A stretch of DNA of 64,000 nucleotides from contig NC_135557.1 in the NCBI RefSeq assembly GCF_964340395.1, positions 186,001 through 250,000 on the forward strand, read 5' to 3'. Each line of letters opens with the position of its first letter. Within the stretch, counting starts at the first letter, position 1. Both the position numbers and the translations under genes were made by a program. The stretch is from Glandiceps talaboti (Eukaryota; Hemichordata; Enteropneusta; Spengelidae). Positions 35,512-47,255 of the stretch are shown here, one piece after another. The notes beneath the pieces were generated by a model. The model searched no databases. It saw only the letters and a list, made by a program, of their open reading frames with translations, and was not told where the DNA came from.

Positions 35512-38002
35512 CTATTGTATACAGGGTCTTGTCATATCACAACTGCACGTGACCATATTGGTGATTGTATGTAAATAGTTTTTGGCCAAAAGTATGGTTT
35601 ATATTACATTGAAATGCAATATAAATGGCAGAAGTGAAATAAGCACACAAGTAGCTTTAATTTGATATATTAGTTGGCACCATTCTTTTCCGAAAATATG
35701 TCGGATCGGTTTTCAGCCATATTGGAATCCAACATGGCCGCCATCGCGAGCACGCGCGATGTGTGATTTTACAATACAGTGATGCGTATCTGGTAGAACT
35801 TTCATCGTGCAAAATTTCATACTAAAACATGTTTCTTTTTGTAAATTAGAGCAAATTAACCAATAATTTTAGCTAAAATTACCTATTTTTTGTACCATTG
35901 TTCCCTATTACATAACATAGCAATGTATTTCCAGACAATTGATCAATAATTGACTATTGAAAGTACTGTAAAACAGTAACGGTACATCCGATTTAAAAAA
36001 TTTAAAAAATGTTATGATTCTGACTTCAAAAGTTGAATTCTTTAAAACTGGAATAATAAAAAAGCATATTTGATAATTTCAAATTTCAACTGGCCTCCCT
36101 AATAGAAGAATGTTGTAACGAATCATGGTATTCAAAGTATACAGTTTAGGAAACCAACAAATCAAATATCGCGATGTGTTCATGATATTATATAATTGGA
36201 CAATATTGACGTCTGCAATCAAGGTCGTGACCCCAGCACATGGTTATCGGGAAAGTCTGCAACTAGATATTAGACACGCTCGCTTTGGTCCAATTTCTCG
36301 TGTTTGGTTTGACGTTAGAGACATTATTTCTGTACGACTTTTGCAATATATCTAATTAGTAAATATGGATTATTTCAACACATGGATAAATTCAACTCGA
36401 ATGTGCTCTCCGAGTCCATACGTACATACATGTACACTACTTCAGCTTTGATCGGTGGAACTCCCGGAACTATCTTACATATATATACTTCTGCGACCGC
36501 GGTGACTGCCCGCGAAACAAAACTTGACAACACTACCCACCTACTGATAACCAAATATATAATAATCACATGTACACCGTGATAAAAACACGCAATAATT
36601 CGAGTCCCCAACACGTCGATGAGCCCTACGTCTGTTCAGTCCGACTGCGAGTTTCAGAGGTTTTACATGGGTCTCAGACTCGGACTAGAGTATCGCGCCC
36701 TAGACAACCCTGGCAGAAAATAATAGATGCAAACTTGCGTTCACAAGCCAAACATGTGACAATACAAGACCACAACGAAAAATGTGAAACATTTACAGGT
36801 CACTCTCATTTTATATATGGACAACAAAATTAGGTCGGCCACAGTTCCATTTACATGCAAGGCTCGGAGCGTGATTCCATATGCTTGGAGCAAATCGAAT
36901 CAATTAGTGTACTATGGGACCAACAAATATATTGTGGTACTGCATGTCCTGATACGCCTTCTTGAAGTTTCCCAAGGGTACGGTATTCTAATACCTAGTA
37001 TATTTATTCGAGATGAAATAAAATGCGCCCTACCCCTGGAAAACCCTGGAAAATGATCATGTTCAATCGATCGATTAATATTGACGATCGTCATGTCTGT
37101 GCTCGAGCCACCATTTCATATGATTCTGAATCTCGTAAATGTGAAATCGCGAAAATATTTTCAAAGTCTTTTGCCACGGTGGTGAATCAAAATTCACGTC
37201 GATTGAACCCAGACAGTCAAGCGATCGTTCCACGAGACACTTTGCCCCACAGACCGTGCCTATTAGTTGAATGGGCGCCGCAGTGTTTCATGTTCTAAAA
37301 GAATAAACTACTGTTTTATGTTGTCGGTACAGTAACATTTGTCAATGGTCAAGTTCAGTTGAAATCGTGATGTTCCGCAACTCATGACATCCGTACATAA
37401 ACATTGCGACGCAAGCGATGAATGTATTCAGTTATTCATAGCTCGAAATTTCGTTACGTAAATGACATTTTTATTCACAATTTTGAAGAAAAAAAATATT
37501 TTAGGTGGCTTATAATTTATCTAGTAACATCAAACCATACAATAACGAGGACAAACTTTAGTTTTTGATTTATTTTTCTGGATATTAGACTGACGAATGC
37601 TGCGACTCAATCTTACACGATCAATGCACCAGCTTGACGAAGCGGCTACTAAGGGGGTAGGACAGAGGTTTCTCCGTTAATCTTTAGCGTGTAAACGTCA
37701 TTTTGAAACCAATATCTTGCATAGTGTCGATTGTCTTTAAAATGTTTTGTGACATATTATGGGAACTGTTGTTGATTTTTCTCGTCCACATCAGACAATT
37801 AGATGTCATTCAAAAAATATACTTTAGTGTCAACACCCCTGGAAAATGGCTAAATCAATATGAATACCCTGGAAAACTGACGAAAAAGCCCTGGAAAGTC
37901 CTGGAATTTTGTTTTGGTTTAAGTGTACGAACCCTGAGTAGGCTAAAATACGTGTTAGCAAAGCCAAAGGTGTTGTTTACATTTGTAATATTACGTCATC
38001 CT
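35512..38002. other. interior of 13.5-kb element, no confident gene
   Basis: Several 60-100-codon frames on both strands (36125-37298, 37703-38005) overlap each other and lack domains. CCCTGGAAAA recurs at about 37034, 37045, 37837 and 37867. I cannot support a gene. Confidence 0.3.
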
Positions 38003-38012
38003 TGAGGCCAAC

Positions 38013-39602
38013 CATAGACCCTACACCAACAGGATACGCAACTGAGACATTTCCTTAGTACCGAACTGTGTTGGAATAAATTAATTTTGATTAATCCGCT
38101 TATTATAGCGGTAATGGACACTTCCTGTCCACGGGGTAAAAACCTGGTGACGCCAGTGAAATCGCACGTACAATCTCGCAAAAGGCGAGAAGAGATTATG
38201 CGCGGTTATGCTAATTTATGTTAATGACCACAACAACTCATGGCGTCTTCCAGTGAGGAACATGACTTTTCTGGTGTCTTCGACAACGATTTTGATTTTA
38301 GTCAGTTAGATTTGTCAGATGACGAAGACTGGGGTTCTGTAGACGTTGCTGAAAAAGACGATGAAGAAAAGGTCCCGAAAAGAACCAAACGACGCGATGA
38401 TGCGCTATATCATGAAGCCATACAAAATACTAGTATTGTAAATGTTACCATGCAATTATGGTGAAAAATGTGTAATTTTCAGATCCAGACAAGCAAACAG
38501 ATAGTGGCCGATTACATGCGACAATCGCAATAAAGATCGGAAGTTTGGTACCAAACTACAAAATCAGCTGTTTATCGCGCGACTGTTGAATGAGACATTT
38601 TTATATCACTGGTCTCTTGAATTTACATATTCAAGTACAATTTTTGTGAAGCACTTAGTGAATCAAAATTACAGTCTATGGATTTCGTACATTACTAAAA
38701 TGCGGTGTATTTTTAGGCAATTCTAATAGCCCTACGCACCACATCAGCAGACGTACTACGCCCAAGAACATAAAATAGACGTACTGCTCAACTCAAAGAA
38801 GAAAAAATGGGTTACAAATAAACTAAAAGAGCACAGTCAGAAAAAGTAATATGGGCATTACAATCTCTCGAGTCAAATTTGGAGTATTTCTCATTTTCTC
38901 CATTGGTTCGGTCATGGTTCAACTGAGAACGGTGTAAAGTTTAAATTCCACACAGACAATCGACTAGCAACCACAAAATTGAAGTGTAGTACTTTTTTTT
39001 TGACGAATACATCGTTTTCTGTGAATATACCAACAGCGACAATCAATAGAGGAAAATGGCGACCCACGCATATGATGTTTACGTTTATTTTCGACGTAGT
39101 TACGAAAGCATGCCACATGCTAATCATTGAAAAACAGCCTAGATCACTAAAACGTGATACAAAGCATCAATAAATACACTCAAAATGTCAGGAATCATTT
39201 TTGACTGAGAGAAATCAGGTAACAATCATGACGAATAAAAACTCTACGCAAAGCATACGGCAACGATAGCAAACAATAGTCAGCTGACGCAATCAATTCT
39301 TCTTTCATGTCATAGAACAACAAAATATACACGACAAAGACGATGTATGCATTTGCCTAAAATACTATATATCTTGTTGGGGTCTTCAACCAGTTGAAAA
39401 CTTCGAAATGGTCGGAACATTTAGTGAAAACTACGCAAATAGCGAGCAACAGTCACTGAGTCACAGTGAGTGTAAACAAATCTGATAGCGGACAGGAAAT
39501 GTTAGTTTATCTTAATTTATCCATACACACATCGTACTATAAACATTCAAACATCCTTTGATGTTTGTCGCAGTTGCGTATCCTGTTGGTGTAGGGTCTA
39601 TG
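38013..39602. mobile_element. 1.6-kb inverted-repeat element
   Basis: The 32 bases at 38013-38044 (CATAGACCCTACACC ... GCAACTG) are repeated exactly in inverse orientation at 39571-39602; weaker similarity extends a few bases outward (GGCCAACC-like). It lies inside the 13.5-kb element. The only notable frame inside is the acidic ORF at 38240. Confidence 0.65.
38240..38464 (+). CDS. acidic ORF, possible first exon of a transposon-type protein
   Basis: 74 codons from ATG 38240. The start is MASSSEEHDFSGVFD, followed by acidic DFSQLDLSDDEDWGS and a basic KVPKRTKRR stretch. N termini of this style (MASSxEE then acidic residues) are common at the start of accessory or transposase proteins of animal DNA transposons, and the ORF lies between the inverted repeats at 38013 and 39602. 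There is no catalytic domain. The protein character fades after about residue 60, where a splice donor might lie, but I cannot fix one. It could be chance; composition (acidic then basic, no low-complexity repeat) is the only support. Confidence 0.3.
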   Translation: MASSSEEHDFSGVFDNDFDFSQLDLSDDEDWGSVDVAEKDDEEKVPKRTKRRDDALYHEAIQNTSIVNVTMQLW

Positions 39603-39612
39603 GGCCAACCTG

Positions 39613-41913
39613 GTCTTGGTGTTGTTAGCCTAGCGGTTCACTATGGCAGTACCGTTAGTCGACAATGGTTCGACGTTATGTTTTTGGAGGCTGCAGTAAC
39701 ACGAAGAGTGATTCGATCACCTTACATTTGGCACACATAATGGATATAAACTGAAATTTTAGTCTTCAAAATTTTGTGTTGTTTCAAGCGTTATGAACCT
39801 ATTTTGTCAGCCACGGTTAATTCAACACAGACGTACGTATCATACCCACAATCATTAACTTGAGAACTTGCAAGGTCAGATTGAAATCTGTACGAAATAT
39901 AGACCACATAAGGTAGAGACACCAAATTTGGCACAGATAATGAATATAAACTAAAACTTTAGTCCTGAAAATGTTGTGTTGTTTCAAGCATCGCAACGCA
40001 CCTTGTATTGTCGGCAGGATCGGACAAAGTTCGACACAGACACAACACAGCTACAATCATTACCATCGACCATAATTTGACAACTTGCAAATTTCCTGCT
40101 ATAACATTTATTCAATATAAATACACATTGTATGGGTTGTTTAATACATAATAAAAAAATTTACCTTGGAAATTTAGTGAAAACATGATTTACGGGGTTG
40201 TAAGCCACGGAAACTTCCGTGTAGTTCTCACACGATGCTGACAAGGCCGCCATCGTGAAAGCGCACGTCAGAACAAGGTTCTACAGCAAGCCATTATTGC
40301 GTAAAATAAATCGCTACCCAGTCTTTATTCTACTAGCTATGAGTATGATGTACATGAATGATGAATCGGCAAATGTTCAGATACATACACGACAAATAGA
40401 GCACAGGCAACCAGCGAGTTTTTATCGGGTTCAGAGTAGACTTTACCGCTTACCCAAGTCTGGGCTAATTATTAACACCTTTTTCTGAAAAACATCCAGT
40501 CATGTATTGCGAGAGCCTAGACTTCGCTACATTGTAAGTATGGAAAAGACAAAAAAATGTGGGAATAGAAATGGGAAAAGAAATAGTATCAACACATAAC
40601 AAACGCAAAAAAAATCGATCAAGGAACTTGTCCCAGTCTAAATTCAGAGGTACAAAGTCCACTACGTAAAATTCAAAACGCTCACCACAACTAATCTACT
40701 CTGCATGGAAATATAAAAAATCATGATGCAATCATAGACAATGGAGGGGAGACGGCTCATTGTTACATTGTATCTTGGGGATAAATCACTGATCTAGCCA
40801 TGGTTCAATCGAATATTGGTGACGCGACTACTATACTAGAGATCACCACGATCAATGATTGCCGATTGAGGGAATTTTATCGCGTTCTTTGTGAAACGAT
40901 ATGTCTTCAGATTACATAATATTGCCATATTGTGTCACCGTTTTGACAGTTTTGAATAATAGTATTTGTGTCGCATTTTCATTGCAACTGGTCCAAGCAC
41001 GTACAATTATGCCGTCGATCAAGCGTGGGTTTCTGATCATGTTTTAATCATGTTTTTTTTTCGATTTGAAGACAGAAGTGACAGGTTTTGAGGCAGACAA
41101 AATATATTAAATTATAACTTTAGATCTACACTGACAGCAGTAGTCTACCCATACCACCTTTGACATGTGCTCTCATCTCATTGCTGAGCGTTTTCGTATC
41201 GTTGACGTGTGTATTTTAGCATAGACATAACGCGATCGTCAGAAAGCAACCGCAACACATTCCCTACATCTCAAAACACGAGAAATTACACTATTAACCC
41301 AGACTTAATTCAGAAAAGTCCCAAACCTGAATGTCAATATCGCGTCCGAGGTGCTAGATGCTAGATGTGGACCCGGGTTGTTGACCTTCGCCAAAGTGCA
41401 TCAAGCATGTAAGAGTTGCATTCATAATACACTACAGTGTAAGCCTATTACAATTCCGGGAACATGATGTAGGCTACCACGTCATGTCAAAACATGCAGA
41501 TCACAGTCACAGCACGTGAATTTACGAGTATATAGGTAGAAAGTGACAGAACAGTGATGTGCAACATGACGAACCAGACAATGACATGATATTATACGAG
41601 CATTTGCGTTGGTGCATTGTCGCCCGCAATACTATAGAGAGGACACATCGAACTGTATGTACAAGATACACATGGATAACATACTGCATGTAAACTCTAA
41701 CATCCTAAATATTGCCTTTTAGTGTGACGAACTGTTTCCATTTACAACAAAGTGAAGAAGCCAAAGCTAGCAAAGGTCAACATAACAAAGGACGCGTCGC
41801 GTCGCCGTCGTCGCTCAAACATTCTTTTTCGATGTGCCACTTTGCTTAGAAAGCACTGGAGTGAATTGAATATCGTGGAACACGACTACACAAGAACACA
41901 TTGTAAAGACATA
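39613..41913. other. interior of 13.5-kb element, no gene seen
   Basis: Near-duplicate short segments (GCACACATAATGGATATAAA at about 39732 and GGCACAGATAATGAATATAA at about 39930, each followed by related sequence) suggest an old local duplication. No supported ORF. Confidence 0.35.
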
Positions 41914-42222
41914 CTAGTACCAGACAGGACAGGACACTATAGAAGACAACTTTAATACCAATTCTTGTTTAAAAGTCTGTCTTGATCTTGTGTAGGTGGC
42001 CTGATCATCATCGCCGTAACCACCCGCCGAACTTTCACTTGTACCGTCCGGTTCGAAGGAATAGGGTTCAATAACACCATCAAAGATGAAAGCTAGGCTG
42101 TGATCCTCTTCACTTGAAAAATCTGATGAACATTCGCCGTCCCGTTCGAAAGATACAGTTTCTAGAACTTGTTGTTGTGACTGAGCCTCCATAGAAATGC
42201 ATGTTAGGAAGGTGAAGTTCAA
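41914..42222 (-). CDS. acidic ORF with PYSFEP motif, possible fragment of a P2X7-C-terminal-domain-like protein
   Basis: 102 codons on the minus strand; the likely start is the internal Met near 42192 (MEAQSQQQVLETVSFERDG). A Ser/Asp/Glu-rich region follows, then VIEPYSFEPDGTSESS and GGYGDDD. The string PYxFEP followed by acidic Ser-rich sequence occurs, as I recall, near the N terminus of animal proteins that carry the P2X7 intracellular-like zinc domain; many of these are linked to mobile DNA. The expected downstream WCxCGxC domain is not present in this frame or nearby, so at best this is an isolated first exon. No clear splice donor is visible. Confidence 0.3.
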   Translation of the reverse strand: MNFTFLTCISMEAQSQQQVLETVSFERDGECSSDFSSEEDHSLAFIFDGVIEPYSFEPDGTSESSAGGYGDDDQATYTRSRQTFKQELVLKLSSIVSCPVWY

Positions 42223-42403
42223 GGTTATGTGTTCCTACTATGACGACATAACAGGAATGCTTTCATATGCAAATATAAATACTCACTCAGCAGAGGGTGT
42301 CATGAATGTGGAAGCAGCATAATTTCTAACGAGATTTTCACTATTCGTGGTCACATTTTTTCTCCTTAACGCTATAGAAATGTGTTAAGTGGCTATTTTT
42401 TAT

Positions 42404-44756
42404 TAGCTCCGCTGTCAGCGAAAGCTGAAAGCGTAGCTTTAGGTATAGGTTGTATAGAGTATAGAGAGTAGAGTGAATCATAGGTGTCCGTCAAACTTTT
42501 ATATTTTCATTATTTTCTCCGAAAGTGACAGTCAGTATTCTTAGATATTTGGTGTGCATGTTCCCTGAGGGGAGGCTATTCAGATTTGTTCATGCCAAGT
42601 TGATCTGTGCCATTTTCAATTTTTTATGATTTTTTTTCACAAAATGTCATTTTCATCATCTCCGTGAAAACTTATTGTCAGATTGCTTTGATATCTGGTG
42701 TGTTGATGCGCAGGGGGTAGCTTACTCAGGTTTGTTAATTTCAAGTCAGCACATCTTCATTTTTATTTTTTATGATTTTTTTTTGTAATTTGAAAAAAAA
42801 ATGAATATGTTAATGAGCATTATGACCGACGCCATATTGGAAATCAGTCGACGAGACTTTAAGTAAACTGCCACTTTTCAAAAGACACTATGGACGTCAA
42901 ACAAGCAATGTAATATGTGCTATAGTCATAATTCTACGCATTGGGCGCCCAAATGCATGAAGTGACAAGCGTTTATTCGAAACAGGGTTGTAAACTTCAA
43001 ATCCAAATTCTGCACCCCTTCTACATAATCAGCCAGTCCGCAACGTCCTTATTTGCATACTCTATCCTGATTCGACCAGAGGCCGAAGCTGACCTCATTT
43101 GACCGGGCGATTTTCCACAGCAAGTAACAACACAGGACGTTCTTGGTACTCACTAAAATCTCACTTCAGACCCACTATAAAAATGTGATGTTTTCAGATA
43201 ACATGTAACTTGTGAGTATTTCTATATTGTCGTGCAATTTGGAGTGACAGTGAACCAGAATTAAGACAACTTGCGTAAGGAAGGCATGCGGTTGAAGTTA
43301 TGCAAGAGCAGTCTAACTGCGGACTGTGAATCAACCAAATTTTGTTTATTGGCCGACAGTTCACATGTAAAGTTAAACGATATGAACGTGTCTTGCCATT
43401 TCCAAAATGCAAATATTTGGCAAGTAAAAATAATTAAAATAATCACAACTTTAATTTGGCTTCAGACTTTGCATTATGTTTTGCGTATCTTTCCCCGTTT
43501 TACATGTAAATCCGAAAAGGTTCTCTCGTCATGTCATCAGTTATCATACCGCGAGGGGCTGCTTTGAGTACGAGCGAAGTGAGGCATGTTGAGGTATTTT
43601 GTTGAGAATTATAGATATTGCGAAATGTCAAGTACAAGGTTTAAATACAATGGAATGATGAAAAAAATGGCCAAGTCTGCTGACAGGCGCCGCGCCGGTC
43701 ACAAGAAACACTGTAAATTCCGTCTTTCTTAGTTTCCGTACGGCGACAACCCCAGGTACCCAGATGCACGAGGGAATAACCCGGAAGCAAGTCGTTGTCA
43801 GCCATACGTTACAGTGGTAACATCGTCCGAGAAATCGCTGCGTTCGGAGTGTCATTATTCACAGAATTGTTGTTTTCGAGTGATAACGCGTCTTGAATTG
43901 TATAAATCTAACAAATGAAGACATGTCAAGTTATATTTTGAAAGTTGTATCGCTAGTTTGAGACGATTTTCTCACGTACTATCGAGGCTTACTTGGACTT
44001 GGACCTTACTCCAGTTCATCGGGAAGTTTAGCCAGTCCGATAATTCTTTCTGGTTTAGTTTACAACACTTTTGATCACGCAGATTTTGTTGTTGTGATGA
44101 AAAGAAATTAAAAAAAAAAGATCACTTCAACCATTTCGTTGTGTTTTCTTTATTAAAGGTAATAGAACATGAACGAGTGTTACCACTGTAACGTATGGCT
44201 GCCAGAATGACTCTCTTTCGGATCGGGTACTCGGCGGGGATTGTCGCCGCCCGGAAACTAAGATGGCGATTAATACATTTCTTCCCTATATATATATACT
44301 ACAACTTGTACAAGTTGAATGTTGTTGACTTGGTAAATTTATTAGAAAATTGAAATTCAAATTGCCTCAAAATTATTTTAGATCCCTAGTTTATTTCATT
44401 CATCATTAAAATATCCCAGGGTTAAGGCTGTAAGACAATGGAATTATTTATAGCCAACCTCAAAATCCTCTTTTTTTTCTTTTTCTTGTGTGCATTTCCC
44501 AGTCATTTTTTTTCTGGAATTTTGTGCAATTTTTCATAACAGTAGATTTTTGTTATAAAATGGTGACTATGGTATAAAAGTACAATACATTACCAACTTC
44601 TGTGTAAAATGTGTTTTACAGTGAGACATCATATGAACCACTAACCACTTTATTGCATCGCTAAAACAAAACTGCATAGTGAAGAGCTGAAGAACTGAAC
44701 CACTTCTACGTGTCACCAAAATAAAAAATAAAATAAAAAAAAAAACAGCGGAGCTA
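42404..44756 (+). mobile_element. full-length F4 element, TA-flanked, with nested fold-back
   Basis: TAGCTCCGCTGT at 42404-42415 and ACAGCGGAGCTA at 44745-44756 are perfect inverted ends; the outer TA is the likely target duplication. Length 2.35 kb, no transposase frame. This copy lacks the F2 and F3 insertions and the TTAA insertion seen in the 30519 copy, so it is the empty-site reference for all three. It carries its own nested inverted-repeat element at 43728-44275. Confidence 0.8.
43728..44275. mobile_element. inverted-repeat (fold-back) element nested in F4
   Basis: A perfect 24-bp inverted pair (43799-43822 and 44178-44201) is extended outward by similar arms (TTAGTTTCCG then CGGCGACAA on the left, mirrored at about 44240-44275). 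The arms total about 95 bp each. No ORF; superfamily not assigned. Confidence 0.65.
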
Positions 44757-44889
44757 TTCTGACCGATAGGTCGCTTGTTGATTTGATGAAAAGTGAAAAA
44801 TAGAATTGCAGTGGCCCTTTAAAGAACACACTACACATACGTCTCAGTGCATTGTACACAACAAAGTAAAACACACACAAAAAAACAAA

Positions 44890-46320
44890 AACATAGTTAA
44901 TGTTCATGAAACAAAGGGAATTAAAATGCAGTCAATACTGATAAAAAAGAGATCGAGGTAAGAACATCTCAAAAATAGTCGAAGAGCAAAAAATTAAAAC
45001 AGAATTCATGTCCAATTACGAATAAGATCGAATATTAAAAGCCTTGGGAAAATAACATGAATGTACCTGTAAAATGTGAGTTTAACAGAAATATTGCACA
45101 AAAAGATGTGTCTTCAAACTGCGTTTAAAACAATCAACCGATTCGGCGGTGCAAATTTCTAGGGGCAAAAGGTTCCACAAAGCAGGAGCGCAAACAAAAA
45201 AGGCTCTTTGGCCATACATTCTATTGAATTTGCCTCTTGGTGGTACTAAGCGTAATGTATTCAATGATCGAAGATCTCTAGCTGGGACATACAACTCAAT
45301 TAAATCTTTCAGATACAATGGTGTGATTCTGTGTACAATTTTATACGTAAGTAACAAGACTTTGAATTTGATCCGTGCATCAATTGGCAGCCAATGTAAA
45401 TCAACTAGGATGGGGGTAATGTGATCAAATTTGCGAGTGCGACTGACAAGGCGAGCGGCTGCATTTTGGATGGATTGAATGCGAGCAAGCTGGTCTTTCG
45501 AGATACCATGCAGGAGACTGTTACAGTAGTCTAGCCTAGATGTTACGAATGCATGGATTAATTTTTCTGTTGTTGCCTTATCTAATAATCTACGAATCTT
45601 GCCAATTCTTGATAGCGCGAAAAAGCCATTCCTACATATCTGACTGATATGGTTGGACATAAAACCATCGCTACTTACATTTGTAGAGTAACACCCAAAT
45701 TCCGAACAGAAACAGATGGAGTGATATTGAGGTCACCAACTCGCAGACTGGCTAGTTCTATAGCATTTGATTTCAAACGTGACGAAAATTGGACGACCTC
45801 AGTCTTATCATCATTCAGTGCTAGCAAATTACATTTCATTCACGAACGAATTTCTTTAACACATGACTCAAGAGATACTACTATGTCACTGGGGGTGTTA
45901 CATGTCACATAAATTTCACTATCATCTGCATACATCATATAATCAAGGTCATGAGCAAGGATTATATCTTCTAAAGGAGCAGTATACAATGTAAAAAGTA
46001 ACGGGCCCAACACTGAACCTTGTGGGACACCGTACTTCATGCGTGAATTCGGAGATGTACAGGAGTTGACTACAACGCGTTGACTACGATTCAATAAATA
46101 CGATTTAAACCAGGAAAGGGCTGTACCGGTGATACCAAACTGAAATTCAAGTCTATGTAGAAGCACCTCATGGTCAATGGTGTCAAATGCGGCTGATAAA
46201 TCAAGCATGATGAGTACAACATCCTTTTTTTTCGTTCAAGGCAAGCATGATATCATTGTGTACGCGTACGAGAGCAGTTTCAGTACTGTGATTGGCACGG
46301 TATGCACTTTGGCATTTTGT
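44890..46320 (-). mobile_element. 5'-truncated LINE with broken reverse transcriptase (CR1/L2-like)
   Basis: On the minus strand the frame at 46208-45840 holds RT motifs LDLSAAFDTIDHEVLL, GVPQGSVLGPLLFTLY and the catalytic YADDSEIY. An in-frame TGA (45842-45840) precedes further RT sequence, a frameshift lies near 45670-45682, and the frame 45660-45082 carries the C-terminal LINE domain (RLDYCNSLLHG, LHWLPIDARIKFK, APALWNLLP). Upstream of 46208 the block SAYRANHSTETALV is in another frame, shifted within an A-run near 46220-46230. The copy begins about 46320, right at the inner edge of the right terminal repeat of the 13.5-kb element. Motifs fit the CR1/L2 group; it is dead. Confidence 0.85.
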
Positions 46321-46329
46321 AAACAACAC

Positions 46330-46563
46330 TCGTCATAGGCTACGTGCTAACGATGTCTCTCTATGACGTCATAAAATCCTGTGGTCTAGGTGGGACCGGA
46401 AATACCCGAAAACTCTCGAAGTAAATCCGAAGGGAACTGACTGAAAAAAGGTCATTTTAAGGTGTTTGCAGACACTTTTTTAAAGTTTTAAAACCAGAAT
46501 ACATTTCACAAACATGTCGTCTAGCAAAAGTGCAATAGTGATTGTGAGCATTTTGAATCACCT
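46330..46563 (-). repeat. right terminal inverted repeat of the 13.5-kb element
   Basis: Reverse complement matches 33032-33264. It ends at 46563 followed by TTAA. Confidence 0.85.
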
Positions 46564-46567
46564 TTAA

Positions 46568-46673
46568 GTAAACTGCCACCTTTCAAAAGACACTATTGAC
46601 ATCAAACAAGCAATGTAATATGTGCTATAGTCATAATTCTACGCATTGTGCGCCCAAATGACAAGTGTTTGTT
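46568..46673 (+). mobile_element. right continuation of the split F4 element
   Basis: GTAAACTGCCACCTTTCAAA through GCGCCCAAATGACAAGTG matches 42857-42970 of the intact F4. It is cut at 46674 by an F2 element. Confidence 0.75.
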
Positions 46674-47255
46674 AGTCCCCACCGGACGAAGTCCGGGACA
46701 GGGACTTATGGATTGGGTTCCGTCTGTCCGTGCGTCCGTGCGTCCGCCCGCCCGCAGCCGTTTCTGGAGATGCCTGGACCGATTTTTTTCACACTTGGTA
46801 CAGGGGCAACATACAATGGCATACATATGCACGTCAATTTGTTTCATGATATGATCCAATATGGCCGCCTAGCAGCCATTTTGTTTGCAAATTTTCCCTG
46901 TCTAAAGCCATAACTCAGACATGCTTGAATAGATCTCATTCAAAGTTGGTATTAGGACAGTGTTCTATGACATACATGTGCATATTCATTGTTGTCATGA
47001 TACGATCCAATATGGCTGCCTAGCAGCCATTTTGTTTGTGAATTTTCCATGTCCAAAGCCATAACTCAGACATGCTTGAACAGATCTCATTCAAAGTTGG
47101 TATTAGCAAAGTGTTCTATGACATACATGTGCATATCCATTTTTGTCATGATACAATCCGATATGGCTGCCTGGCAGCCATTTTGTTGGTGCAGTTTTCA
47201 TGTTCCTTAAAACCCACTTATAGCGGGGACTATGTAATTCTCAATGACATGTTGA
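46674..47255 (+). mobile_element. family F2 element, copy 2
   Basis: AGTCCCCACCGGACGAAGTC at the left and GCGGGGACT at 47223-47231, followed by the F2-type tail ATGTAATTCTCAATGACATG. It has two internal 150-bp units. It is inserted in F4. Confidence 0.7.

Larger units (their letters stand above)
33032..46563. mobile_element. 13.5-kb element with about 233-bp terminal inverted repeats and TTAA duplication
   Basis: The left end starts AGGTGATTCAAAATGCTCAC at 33032; the right end, read on the minus strand from 46563, starts with the same 20 bases. The two stay about 93% alike for roughly 233 bp (33032-33264 and 46330-46563). Both are flanked by TTAA (33028-33031, 46564-46567). Outside lie the two halves of one F4 copy: GAGACT before and GTAAACTGCC after, which are joined directly through a single TTAA in the intact F4 at about 42855. 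So this is one insertion event. Inside are a complete F4 (42404-44756), a LINE, inverted-repeat elements and no visible transposase. TTAA plus AGG-type ends fit Kolobok better than piggyBac; this assignment is inference. Confidence 0.75.
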
